The translations under genes and the position numbers were made by a program. DNA of 5,002 nucleotides from Desulfocapsa sp. (GTDB lineage Bacteria > Desulfobacterota > Desulfobulbia > Desulfobulbales > Desulfocapsaceae), in contig JAOZTO010000221.1 in assembly GCA_029942265.1 (NCBI GenBank), forward strand, positions 1 to 5,002, read 5' to 3'. The notes below the pieces were generated by a model that did not search any database, was not told where the DNA came from, and saw only the letters and a program-made list of their open reading frames with translations. Positions 1 to 5,002 of this stretch are shown piece after piece; position 1 is the first letter of the stretch; each line of letters begins with the position of its first letter.

Positions 1-992
1 TGCTGACGTACTCCCATGAGCGATGCTTCCCGCTCAATAAACGTTCCGATCTGGCCTCGGAATTTATCAAAATAGACTTTTCCTCGTGCCTCTCCAACAA
101 GATCGGCCATATCATTCATGGTTTTTGCATCCCCAATCATTCTGCGCAGTTCAATTGCAGGTTCTGTAACTTTTTGTTGCCAAGCATTGATATTTTCAAG
201 GACTTCATTTAACAGTTTAACCTGAGCAGGATTGTCACTGACTGTTGATTTTAGTTTCTCAAGCTTCTCCTTGAATGATTTTCCACCATTAATATAGGGA
301 TCAAGAAATTCCACTTTACCAGCAAGAAGAAAACCGCGCATACCAGTCTCCATATCAACCGCAGCAGCCTCTATATTCATGGCTTCTTTAATAACTGTTT
401 GCGTATGTTTGACCCATTTTGCCGAGTCGTTTTCGGCTCCATATGAACTTGTCGCTGTAGATTCTTTCTCTCTTTTTGCAAGGAGTGTATCTTCACGTTC
501 AATAAATGTTGCAATCTGACCTCGGAATTTATCAAAGTACACTTTACCTTTTGCCTCTCCCACAAGATCAGCCATGTCATCCATATTTTTAGCATTGCCA
601 ATTTCACGACGCAGTTGGATAGTCGGTTCTGTAACGTTTTCAACCCACTGACTAATATTTTGTTCAATTTCTGTCAGCAGTGTCACCTGAGCTGGGTTAT
701 CACTCACAGTCTCTTTGAGTTCTGCAATATCGTGTTTAAAAGTCTTATAGCCATTGGTGTATGGATCGAGAAAACCATCCTGGCCAGCAAGGAGATATCC
801 GCGCATCCCGGTCTCCATATCAACTGCGGATGCAAGAATATCCATGGCATGTCGAATCACCACATGGGTGTGGTCAACCATATCGCCACTTTTCAATAGA
901 CGCGCTGTAGTACTGTACATAATGCTACCAAGAATAATGACCAGCAGCAGAACAATTGCATTTCCAGAAAACATCTTAGTTCGCAACTTCAT
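1..992 (-). CDS. Membrane sensor with tandem CHASE3 domains, probable methyl-accepting chemotaxis protein (3' end outside window)
   Basis: This reading frame is open from an ATG at 992 to the window edge, giving 330 full codons plus 2 bases and no stop. Residues 1-9 are short and basic, residues about 10-28 form a hydrophobic membrane segment (NAIVLLLVIILGSIMY), and the rest is predicted periplasmic. Two successive CHASE3-type units follow, at residues about 38-175 and 193-330. Each carries the family hallmark VDMETGMRG followed by Y/F-LLAG and then FLDPY, and each ends in YFDKFRGQI-x-TFIERE. CHASE3 is an extracellular all-helical sensor with poorly known ligands, found in chemoreceptors, histidine kinases and cyclic-di-GMP enzymes. 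The second membrane helix, HAMP and output domain are not visible, so the chemoreceptor call rests on the adjacent receptor gene and on general resemblance; a kinase or GGDEF output is not excluded. The start choice is discussed under the ribosome binding site entry. Confidence 0.82.
   Translation of the reverse strand, partial: MKLRTKMFSGNAIVLLLVIILGSIMYSTTARLLKSGDMVDHTHVVIRHAMDILASAVDMETGMRGYLLAGQDGFLDPYTNGYKTFKHDIAELKETVSDNPAQVTLLTEIEQNISQWVENVTEPTIQLRREIGNAKNMDDMADLVGEAKGKVYFDKFRGQIATFIEREDTLLAKREKESTATSSYGAENDSAKWVKHTQTVIKEAMNIEAAAVDMETGMRGFLLAGKVEFLDPYINGGKSFKEKLEKLKSTVSDNPAQVKLLNEVLENINAWQQKVTEPAIELRRMIGDAKTMNDMADLVGEARGKVYFDKFRGQIGTFIEREASLMGVRQ
3..881 (-). repeat. Tandem duplication of the CHASE3 sensor unit (465-bp period)
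   Basis: Two copies of a 138-residue unit are encoded at 881-468 and 416-3, offset by exactly 155 residues (465 bp). A hand alignment without any gap gives 92 of 138 identical residues (67%). Conservation is strongest around VDMETGMRG, SDNPAQV and the last 45 residues (MADLVGEA through TFIERE). It is weakest just after FLDPY. A 17-residue linker (176-192) rich in S, T, A and charged residues joins the units. The identity is high enough to suggest an in-gene duplication kept in register, but many silent and replacement differences mean it is not very recent. Confidence 0.9.
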
Positions 993-1007
993 ATCACCTA
1001 GCCTTAT
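993..1007 (-). promoter_or_regulatory. Ribosome binding site of the CHASE3 sensor gene, start ambiguous
   Basis: Upstream of the ATG at 992 the minus strand reads ATAAGGCTAGGTGAT. AAGG (1005-1002) lies 9 nt from the ATG, a workable but short Shine-Dalgarno. The better core AGGTGA (999-994) lies only 1 nt from that ATG but 7 nt from a TTG that is codon 3 of the same frame, so a start at 986 is possible. The protein would differ by only two residues. A further AAGGAG at 1021-1016 is 23 nt from the ATG with no in-frame start between, so it is probably not used for this gene. Confidence 0.5.
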
Positions 1008-1087
1008 AGTTTTTTCTCCTTTTTTTGTTTTTTAATCTTGTGTTTTATTGCTGTTTAATAAAGCATATTTTGTGAGCACTAGATGAT

Positions 1088-1131
1088 CCATCCCTCCTGC
1101 ATTCTGGTGATTATAGAAGCAGGATGGATGG
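1088..1131 (-). terminator. Hairpin between the two receptor genes (possible terminator or mRNA 3'-end structure)
   Basis: The arms at 1088-1100 and 1119-1131 (CCATCCCTCCTGC and GCAGGATGGATGG on the plus strand) pair over 13 positions with a single mismatch. After one bulged A, a further 4 pairs (1102-1105 with 1115-1118) close a 9-nt loop. The structure begins 24 nt past the stop codon of the 1009-residue receptor, which is the usual place for a terminator. However, no run of T follows on either strand, so it does not fit a standard intrinsic terminator. It may instead stabilise the upstream mRNA or cause only partial termination. Confidence 0.45.
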
Positions 1132-1139
1132 GGATTCAA
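1110..1139 (-). promoter_or_regulatory. Candidate sigma-70 promoter for the CHASE3 sensor gene
   Basis: The minus strand has TTGAAT (1139-1134, four of six matches to the -35 consensus), an 18-nt spacer, and a perfect TATAAT (1115-1110). Transcription would start near 1103, leaving a leader of about 110 nt before the ATG at 992. The -10 box falls in the loop side of the hairpin described separately. No GG-N10-GC sigma-54 motif or flagellar sigma-28 motif is apparent here. AT-rich intergenic DNA yields such boxes by chance, so this remains a candidate. Confidence 0.35.
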
Positions 1140-1155
1140 TGGTAATAAGCAGGTA

Positions 1156-4100
1156 CTACAGTTTAAAACCACTTACCATATCTTTGAGTTTCTCAGCAGT
1201 TCTAGACAACTCAGATGCACTACTCTGAACCTCACTACTGGATGAAGACATTTCACCCGATGCCTGGCTGACCATCGTGATATCCTGGGCAATCTGGCCT
1301 GAAACGGATGAACTCTGAGCGACGTTTTCATTGACTTCGCTCAATCCCTGTGCGGCCTGAGCCACATTACTGGCGATTTCATCAGTGGCTGCAGTTTGTT
1401 CACTGACGGCACCTGTGATCGTATTCACCGTATCATTTACATTATTAATAACTTCTGTGATACGTTCGATCTGGGTTACAGTTTCAGATGTTGAGTTCTG
1501 GATATCTTCGATCTGGTTCTTAATCTGACCGGTTGCATCCGCTGTCTGCTTCGCAAGTTCCTTGATCTCGTTGGCAACTACGGCAAAGCCTTTTCCAGCT
1601 TCTCCTGCACGAGCTGCTTCAATGGTTGCATTTAAGGCAAGCAGATTAGTTTGTCCTGATATATCAGTGATCACTTCTGTTACCTTACTGATTTCACTTG
1701 CAGCAAGACCAAGTTGTTGAACTTTCTCAGTGGCACTGAGAGCTTCCTTGACAGCTTCACCTGTTACTTTACTTGCCTCTTCCGTGTTGGCGTTTACATC
1801 AGCAATGGTTGCTGTCATTTCCTCAGCAGCAGATGCCACAATATTCATATTTGTGGTGGTTTCTTCTGTTGCGGCTGCCACAGAATCCATATTAACGCTC
1901 ATCTCTTCGGCTGCAGTTGCCACAGAGTTTGATTGACTAGAAACGTTGTCTGCACTGCCTGACATCTGTTCTGCGATGGCAGAGAGTTCGGTTGTAGCAG
2001 AAGATATAGTTACTACACCATGTACAACTTCTTTGAACATATGTTGGAGTTTAAGTATGAAATTATTGAAATTAGATGAAAGTTCCTGTAACTCATCATA
2101 GTTTGATTGTTTGTATACTTTACAATCTATACAGTCTTTCATTTTACCACTGGTGACTTCGATGCAATCCGGGTTGTTAGACATGGTGCCGCTTATTTCC
2201 CAGCACATACCGTTTTTACCATAGCTTCTACATCCAGGTTCGCTACAGTTCATAACATCCGAACATGTTGGACAATTCATCTTTAGTCGTTGAGTGAGAT
2301 CACCCTCACCCTGAGAAAGTTCTCTCAGATTTTCAACAACAACTTTGATGGGAGCCATAATCAGGCGCAGCATAAAAAATGCAACCATAATAATGATAGC
2401 AGCGCTGACAAGAACGATAAGTGCAGCTATCTTCTGCATCGTTTTTACAGAGGCCATGGCTTCCGACTCATCAATTTCAGCAATAAGTGCCCAATGCAAC
2501 CCATCGATTTTTATTGGCGTATATGAGGAGAGAACCGAATTACCGTTGTAGTCAGTAATTATTTCAGAATTGCTGTTTCCTGCAATAGCTTCACGACTAG
2601 CCTGTGTATCAACTGAACCTGTTGATGGATTTTTAAAAGAAGCGTCAACTGTATGATTAACTGGATCAAGGAAGGAATCTGATCGCATCAGTTTGTCTTC
2701 CCCTATAAGGTAAGATTCACCAGTTTCTCCCATTCCGGCACGTTGTTGCATGATGGAATTAATAGCATCCAGCGATAATTGCAGGGCAACGACTAGTTCT
2801 GCTTCACCTCCATGAACCAGCGGCTGAGCAATAAATGCACCTGGTACACCGTTACTTGGAGCATAAGGGGAAAAATCAGCAACCCCATATGATTTAGTCT
2901 CCATAACTTGACGGAAGAGTTTGCCAAGGTTGGAATCAGCGTATTTGCCGTTTGCAAAATTAGTCTGGTAGTCAGCCTCTCGCCCGGCACTGTAGAAACA
3001 GTAACCATCAGGATTAATAAGGAATAAATCGTAGTATCCGTAGGCTTTCACATATTCTTGGTAGTACTCGTGACCATTTTCGTCTATAGGGTTGAAGGCT
3101 TCAGCAACATCCATTTCAGCAACGATTACCCAGGTAAGATCAAGAACTTTCAAAGGGGCAGCAACTGACAGAACAGGATTGTTGTTATAATCAAGAATAA
3201 CACCTGAACGATCTTCACCAGCAAGCGCCCAGCGAACGGCTTCTGTATCAACTTTTCCTTTTTCAGGATTGGCAAACGATGCTTTGACGCTATGGAATTC
3301 GGGATCAACAAAAGAGTCGGAACGCATCAGTTTGTCCTGTCCGACAAGGTAGGTTTCACCTGTTTTGCCAAGCCCTGCCCTAAAGGACATCGTGTGATTG
3401 ATCGCATCGAGTGAGAGTTGTACAACCATGACACCTTCCAACACACCATCATTATTTATCATGGGAACGCCGACAAATGCAGCAGGTTCATTATTGCTTG
3501 CTGCATATGGCTCAAAGTCAACAATTGAGGTCGATTTACTTTCTACAGTTTTTTTCCACACTTTGGCCAAAGGGGAATCTTTATAAGGGCCTGCACTAAG
3601 ATTTGTTCCAAGATCCTGTTCTTTTGCGGCACTGTACATAACGTGCCCATGTTTGGCACAAATCATAAAGACATCATAAAATCCGGTGTCTTTTTGGAAC
3701 CGGGTAATGTTTTTCCCGAAATCGTCCCATATCTGTTTGTATCTGTACGATTCAGCATCGTATGCACCGTTTGCACTGACATTGGTATCGTTATGATATT
3801 TTAGGAGCTCAGCATACAATAATTCAGAATCTTTACTGCGGGCAAATATCTCCATATCAAGGATTGCGGTTTCAAAATAATCTGTAATCATAGCTGTTTT
3901 CAGATCATGCTGGGCTTCAAGTTTTTCAAATGCTTCTTTCCGTAGAGTTGAGATGGTCTCAAGGAGTACTCCCATGTCTCCTTGCCGCTCTTTGAAAAAG
4001 TTCTCAATTTGAGTCTTTTTAATTTCTCGAACTCCAGTAAGCTGGTTAAAACTTGCTTTAGCCAAAGCTTCAGTGGCGTTTTTCGATGAGATATAACTGC

Positions 4101-4185
4101 TCACCAGTAACGGCACAATACCGATAAGTAAAAATGCTACGACGATTTTGACGCCAATTCGTTTAAACAACGTAAAAAATTTCAT
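1156..4185 (-). CDS. Methyl-accepting chemotaxis protein with two tandem Cache-type sensors and a Cys-rich insert in HAMP
   Basis: This is a complete 1009-residue transmembrane chemoreceptor that would sense periplasmic ligands and control the CheA/CheW kinase complex. Order: membrane helix 1 (about 12-32); helical stalk (about 33-160) with a weak 40-residue repeat; Cache-type unit 1 (about 168-364); Cache-type unit 2 (about 383-577); membrane helix 2 (about 585-606); HAMP first helix (607-634, P612 and GEGDLTQRL); an eight-cysteine insert (637-693); the HAMP remainder beginning at DE (697-698); then a long cytoplasmic coiled coil. The kinase-binding tip is at 845-871 ([18 protein letters not shown], then GKGFAVVA), with T854 where the family usually has A. 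Candidate methylated Glu pairs occur at 760/761, 774/775, 788/789 and 802/803. There is no CheR/CheB-tethering pentapeptide at the C terminus, which ends SGFKL. The ATG at 4185 has AAAAGGAGG 5 nt upstream. The small gene upstream ends 57 nt away on the same strand, suggesting co-transcription. Confidence 0.96.
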   Translation of the reverse strand: MKFFTLFKRIGVKIVVAFLLIGIVPLLVSSYISSKNATEALAKASFNQLTGVREIKKTQIENFFKERQGDMGVLLETISTLRKEAFEKLEAQHDLKTAMITDYFETAILDMEIFARSKDSELLYAELLKYHNDTNVSANGAYDAESYRYKQIWDDFGKNITRFQKDTGFYDVFMICAKHGHVMYSAAKEQDLGTNLSAGPYKDSPLAKVWKKTVESKSTSIVDFEPYAASNNEPAAFVGVPMINNDGVLEGVMVVQLSLDAINHTMSFRAGLGKTGETYLVGQDKLMRSDSFVDPEFHSVKASFANPEKGKVDTEAVRWALAGEDRSGVILDYNNNPVLSVAAPLKVLDLTWVIVAEMDVAEAFNPIDENGHEYYQEYVKAYGYYDLFLINPDGYCFYSAGREADYQTNFANGKYADSNLGKLFRQVMETKSYGVADFSPYAPSNGVPGAFIAQPLVHGGEAELVVALQLSLDAINSIMQQRAGMGETGESYLIGEDKLMRSDSFLDPVNHTVDASFKNPSTGSVDTQASREAIAGNSNSEIITDYNGNSVLSSYTPIKIDGLHWALIAEIDESEAMASVKTMQKIAALIVLVSAAIIIMVAFFMLRLIMAPIKVVVENLRELSQGEGDLTQRLKMNCPTCSDVMNCSEPGCRSYGKNGMCWEISGTMSNNPDCIEVTSGKMKDCIDCKVYKQSNYDELQELSSNFNNFILKLQHMFKEVVHGVVTISSATTELSAIAEQMSGSADNVSSQSNSVATAAEEMSVNMDSVAAATEETTTNMNIVASAAEEMTATIADVNANTEEASKVTGEAVKEALSATEKVQQLGLAASEISKVTEVITDISGQTNLLALNATIEAARAGEAGKGFAVVANEIKELAKQTADATGQIKNQIEDIQNSTSETVTQIERITEVINNVNDTVNTITGAVSEQTAATDEIASNVAQAAQGLSEVNENVAQSSSVSGQIAQDITMVSQASGEMSSSSSEVQSSASELSRTAEKLKDMVSGFKL
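1759..1926 (-). repeat. Four 14-residue units forming the methylation helix of the chemoreceptor
   Basis: Residues 754-809 fall into four consecutive 14-residue units, each with a Glu pair at the same place: 760/761, 774/775, 788/789 and 802/803. The first three units have small residues (A, S or T) before the pair, matching the usual CheR/CheB modification-site pattern; the fourth is more divergent. Fourteen residues equal two heptads, so all pairs lie on the same face of the coiled coil. Which Glu residues are really methylated cannot be told from sequence. Confidence 0.65.
2122..2274 (-). other. Eight-cysteine CW-type insert splitting the HAMP domain
   Basis: Residues 638-688 of the receptor hold eight Cys (638, 641, 647, 652, 661, 674, 685, 688), including C-x2-C pairs at both ends (CPTC and CIDC) and the stretch GMCWEISGT. 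The HAMP sequence GEGDLTQRL stops just before it, and the usual HAMP continuation (DE, then FNNF) resumes at 697. It is therefore an insertion at the HAMP connector, on the cytoplasmic side. Similar CWE...C...CxxCxVY segments are familiar next to HAMP domains in deltaproteobacterial sensors. Metal or iron-sulfur binding, and thus a redox or metal input, is an inference from the Cys spacing. Confidence 0.7.
2455..3684 (-). repeat. Tandem duplication of the Cache-type ligand-binding unit
   Basis: Receptor residues 168-364 (3684-3094) and 383-577 (3039-2455) are two copies of one unit, with an offset of 213-215 residues. By hand alignment about 99 of 197 positions are identical, with two single-residue gaps. 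Shared landmarks are Y-D-x-F-x-I, MYSA/FYSA, DF-x-PYA-x-[13 protein letters not shown]-x-G-x-TGE-x-[17 protein letters not shown] and AE-x-D. Each copy alone looks like a complete periplasmic two-lobed Cache module. The highly conserved DKLMRSDSF stretch is identical in both copies. No membrane helix separates the copies. Confidence 0.88.
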
Positions 4186-4190
4186 TCATT

Positions 4191-4199
4191 CCTCCTTTT
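4191..4199 (-). promoter_or_regulatory. Strong ribosome binding site of the chemoreceptor
   Basis: The minus strand reads AAAAGGAGG followed by AATGA and the ATG at 4185, a near-ideal Shine-Dalgarno with a 5-nt spacer. Another ATG at 4189 overlaps the spacer but is out of frame. This fixes the receptor start and contrasts with the weak translation signal of the small gene just upstream, so the receptor is probably translated much more efficiently than the small protein. Confidence 0.85.
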
Positions 4200-4242
4200 G
4201 GGGTGTGATAGCTGCATGTATGAGCAACTTTCGTCAGTTTAT

Positions 4243-4632
4243 CTACTGGCATAACGGTTGGATCTCTTTCTGGTTCTGCATCCTTATAATTACTTTCTCA
4301 ATATCTGACACATGCTTATCTGCAAAGCTAATAAAGCGTGGTTTTAATATGTGGCTGATTGAAACAATCTGTAGGGTACTATTTGGTAAAACAAGAATGA
4401 CACGAAATTCTGCAAACTTATCGTTGATCAAAAGAAAATCGTGAAAGTCTTGTTCTGTGGCGGCGAATAGAATGAGCACATCACCGTTACGGAGCTTCAG
4501 GCTCTGGTTGCAATTTAAACAAGATCCTTCTAAAAGAACGATAAGAGATGCCAGCACTTCTTTTTGAAGCAGTTGCTGCGCATACTGTTCGGCGGCTTCT
4601 GACTTTGAATTGGCGTAGAAAAAGAGGTTCAT
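4243..4632 (-). CDS. Small alpha/beta protein of unknown function, possible degenerate receiver-like domain
   Basis: This encodes 129 residues from ATG 4632 to TAG 4243, with no signal peptide or membrane segment. I do not recognise the family. The hydrophobic pattern suggests alternating strands and helices: strand at 1-7 (MNLFFYA), helix about 11-23, strand 51-57 (DVLILFA), helix about 60-75, strand 77-82 (RVILVL), helix about 85-95, strand 99-103, and helix about 109-119. This resembles a receiver or similar Rossmann-like fold, but the conserved phosphoacceptor Asp at the end of the third strand is absent. A C-x2-C pair occurs at residues 38 and 41. The frame is open up to an ATG at 4797, but that start would lie upstream of the sigma-54 promoter, so the 4632 start is preferred. 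No clear Shine-Dalgarno precedes it. It is probably co-transcribed with the receptor 57 nt downstream and may act with it. Confidence 0.7.
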   Translation of the reverse strand: MNLFFYANSKSEAAEQYAQQLLQKEVLASLIVLLEGSCLNCNQSLKLRNGDVLILFAATEQDFHDFLLINDKFAEFRVILVLPNSTLQIVSISHILKPRFISFADKHVSDIEKVIIRMQNQKEIQPLCQ

Positions 4633-4690
4633 GGCATTGTGGTCATATGTGTAGGTTTGAAAAAAATATACTACAGATACGTTGTGGTAT

Positions 4691-4704
4691 GCAAAAAGTG
4701 TGCC
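4691..4704 (-). promoter_or_regulatory. Sigma-54 (RpoN) -24/-12 promoter
   Basis: The minus strand reads AGGCACACTTTTTGCA. GGCAC (4704-4700) and TTGC (4694-4691) match the -24 and -12 elements, and GG and GC are exactly 10 nt apart as the family requires. The only departure in the core is A instead of T before GGCAC. Transcription would start near 4679, giving a 5' leader of about 47 nt before the ATG at 4632. Sigma-54 promoters stay silent until an ATP-hydrolysing activator acts from upstream, so expression of the small gene and receptor is likely signal-controlled. Confidence 0.7.
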
Positions 4705-4722
4705 TAGGACAAAGGGGGGAGT

Positions 4723-4804
4723 GTTTGTGAAGTTTCCCCTAAAAACAGTTAAATAGTGAAACGTTTGTGAAACAAATGTTGGAGGGGAATGAAACATTTG
4801 TCAA
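4723..4804 (-). promoter_or_regulatory. Repeated TTTGTGAA motifs, candidate activator (enhancer) binding sites
   Basis: Read on the plus strand, GTTTGTGAA occurs identically at 4723-4731 and 4763-4771, and the variant TTTGTCAA at 4797-4804. The middle copy is part of an inverted repeat at 4760-4780: AACGTTTGT, GAA, ACAAATGTT, with 9-nt arms and one mismatch. The half-site AACATTTGT recurs at 4793-4801. The inverted repeat lies about 80-100 nt upstream of the predicted sigma-54 start, the normal range for NtrC-type activators. The identity of the activator is unknown. Confidence 0.45.
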
Positions 4805-4806
4805 TA

Positions 4807-4827
4807 AAAGTAGACATCGTCTACTTT
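4807..4827. repeat. Perfect 9-3-9 dyad (operator or weak bidirectional terminator)
   Basis: AAAGTAGAC and GTCTACTTT flank ATC with perfect symmetry. With one bulged A the pairing extends through a further 3 bp (AAT/ATT). The compact dyad looks like a repressor or activator site. As RNA on the minus strand it would be followed by TTTTATT, and on the plus strand by ATTAG, so a weak terminator for a gene beyond 5002 is the alternative. No transcript end can be assigned from this window. Confidence 0.5.
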
Positions 4828-4891
4828 ATTAGACTGATGGTTGCTATATTTTGCTTTGTTCTCTGTTAGGTGGGCCAAGCTGCTATTCGGT

Positions 4892-4915
4892 GTAGGAGCC
4901 CTGTCCCCAGGGCGA
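4892..4915 (+). repeat. REP-like palindrome (GTAG plus GC-rich hairpin)
   Basis: GTAG at 4892-4895 is followed closely by a GC-rich hairpin, GCCCTG-TCCC-CAGGGC (4898-4913), then GA. A conserved GTAG or GTGG tetranucleotide before a short hairpin is the layout of REP elements mobilised by RAYT transposases. The stem is much richer in GC than the surrounding intergenic DNA, and no T run follows on either strand, which argues against a terminator. Only one copy is visible, so repetition in the genome is unproven. Confidence 0.4.
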
Positions 4916-5002
4916 TTGAACTTGTAATATCAATTGTGAATAATTGTTTATATTGTGGTTGGAATGCTATTTTGATTATTTGTTTTAATCCTGATCTCCT
5001 TG
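4916..5002. other. AT-rich intergenic DNA, no gene seen
   Basis: No open frame of useful length exists here on either strand. The only promoter-like match is on the plus strand: TTGAAC (4916-4921), 17 nt, AATAAT (4939-4944). It could serve a rightward gene beyond the window, but chance matches are expected in such AT-rich sequence. A small inverted repeat, CAATT at 4931-4935 with AATTG at 4942-4946, overlaps the candidate -10 region. The minus strand has AAGGAG at 5001-4996, with no start codon at a usable distance. Confidence 0.4.

Noticed and set aside
377..667. Minus-strand 96-residue open frame inside the CHASE3 gene
   Set aside because: It lies in another frame over well-conserved domain sequence and encodes a low-information basic peptide. 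The 992-start frame explains this DNA.
615..1035. Two overlapping plus-strand open frames (615-899 and 754-1035) opposite the CHASE3 gene
   Set aside because: They are antisense to conserved CHASE3 coding sequence, have no plausible ribosome binding site, and their translations look like reverse-strand shadows.
1714..1936. Plus-strand open frames opposite the methylation helix
   Set aside because: They reflect the 42-bp repetitive coding sequence of the receptor read backwards (Ala, Ser, Val, Cys-rich translations) and have no start signals.
4148..4444. Plus-strand 98-residue open frame spanning the junction of the small gene and receptor
   Set aside because: It is antisense to both gene ends and the strong receptor ribosome binding site, and it has no Shine-Dalgarno of its own.
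4714..4739. G-run and C-run (4714-4719 and 4736-4739) as a hairpin
   Set aside because: Only about 5 pairs with a 14-nt loop can form, which is too weak to call a structure.
4633..4797. N-terminal extension of the small gene to the ATG at 4797 (184 residues)
   Set aside because: The extra 55 residues are compositionally odd (rich in F, T, V and P), contain the sigma-54 promoter and the activator-site repeats, and would lie upstream of the predicted transcript start. The ATG at 4632 begins right at a natural first strand.
4799..4804. Perfect TTGACA on the minus strand as a -35 box for the small gene
   Set aside because: No acceptable -10 box occurs 16-18 nt downstream. The -24/-12 motif explains the promoter better.
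4837..4869. Ten-codon plus-strand mini-frame beginning MVAIF
   Set aside because: It is too short, has no ribosome binding site, and has no downstream gene in view for it to lead.
1..5002. CRISPR array, tRNA, rRNA, insertion sequence or phage genes
   Set aside because: No short spaced direct-repeat array, cloverleaf-like sequence, transposase frame or terminal inverted repeats were seen on either strand.

Overview
The window carries the start of a chemosensory locus, with every gene on the minus strand. In transcription order (right to left) there is an AT-rich control region (about 4633-5002), a small 129-residue alpha/beta protein of unknown function (4243-4632), a complete 1009-residue methyl-accepting chemotaxis receptor (1156-4185), a 163-nt gap with a hairpin and a candidate promoter (993-1155), and the first 330 residues of a second membrane sensor (1-992), whose C-terminal signalling half lies outside the window. 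I see no convincing plus-strand gene. The open plus-strand frames opposite the receptors have no ribosome binding sites and no family resemblance.

The organism is probably a motile Gram-negative bacterium. A sigma-54 promoter, long methyl-accepting receptors, and a cysteine-rich CW-type insert after a HAMP helix are common together in sulfate- or metal-reducing Desulfobacterota/Deltaproteobacteria. The assignment is an inference from protein style and is not firm.

Control region: the clearest element is a -24/-12 type sigma-54 promoter at 4691-4704, with GG and GC exactly 10 nt apart. It would start transcription near 4679, 47 nt before the ATG of the small gene. Upstream of it lie repeated TTTGTGAA-type motifs, including an inverted repeat at 4760-4780, placed where an NtrC-type activator would be expected to bind. 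Further out are a perfect 9-3-9 dyad (4807-4827) and a GTAG-plus-hairpin palindrome resembling REP/RAYT-type repeats (4892-4915).

Receptors: both membrane sensors have internally duplicated sensor domains. The complete receptor has two tandem Cache-type ligand-binding units, about half identical to each other. The partial one has two CHASE3 units, 92 of 138 positions identical with no gaps. In the complete receptor, an eight-cysteine segment interrupts the HAMP domain between its first helix and its DE motif, on the cytoplasmic side between the periplasmic sensor and the signalling hairpin. A plausible reading is a sigma-54-controlled unit in which the small protein and the two-input receptor are co-expressed. 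The second receptor would be read through or started from its own promoter just after the hairpin.
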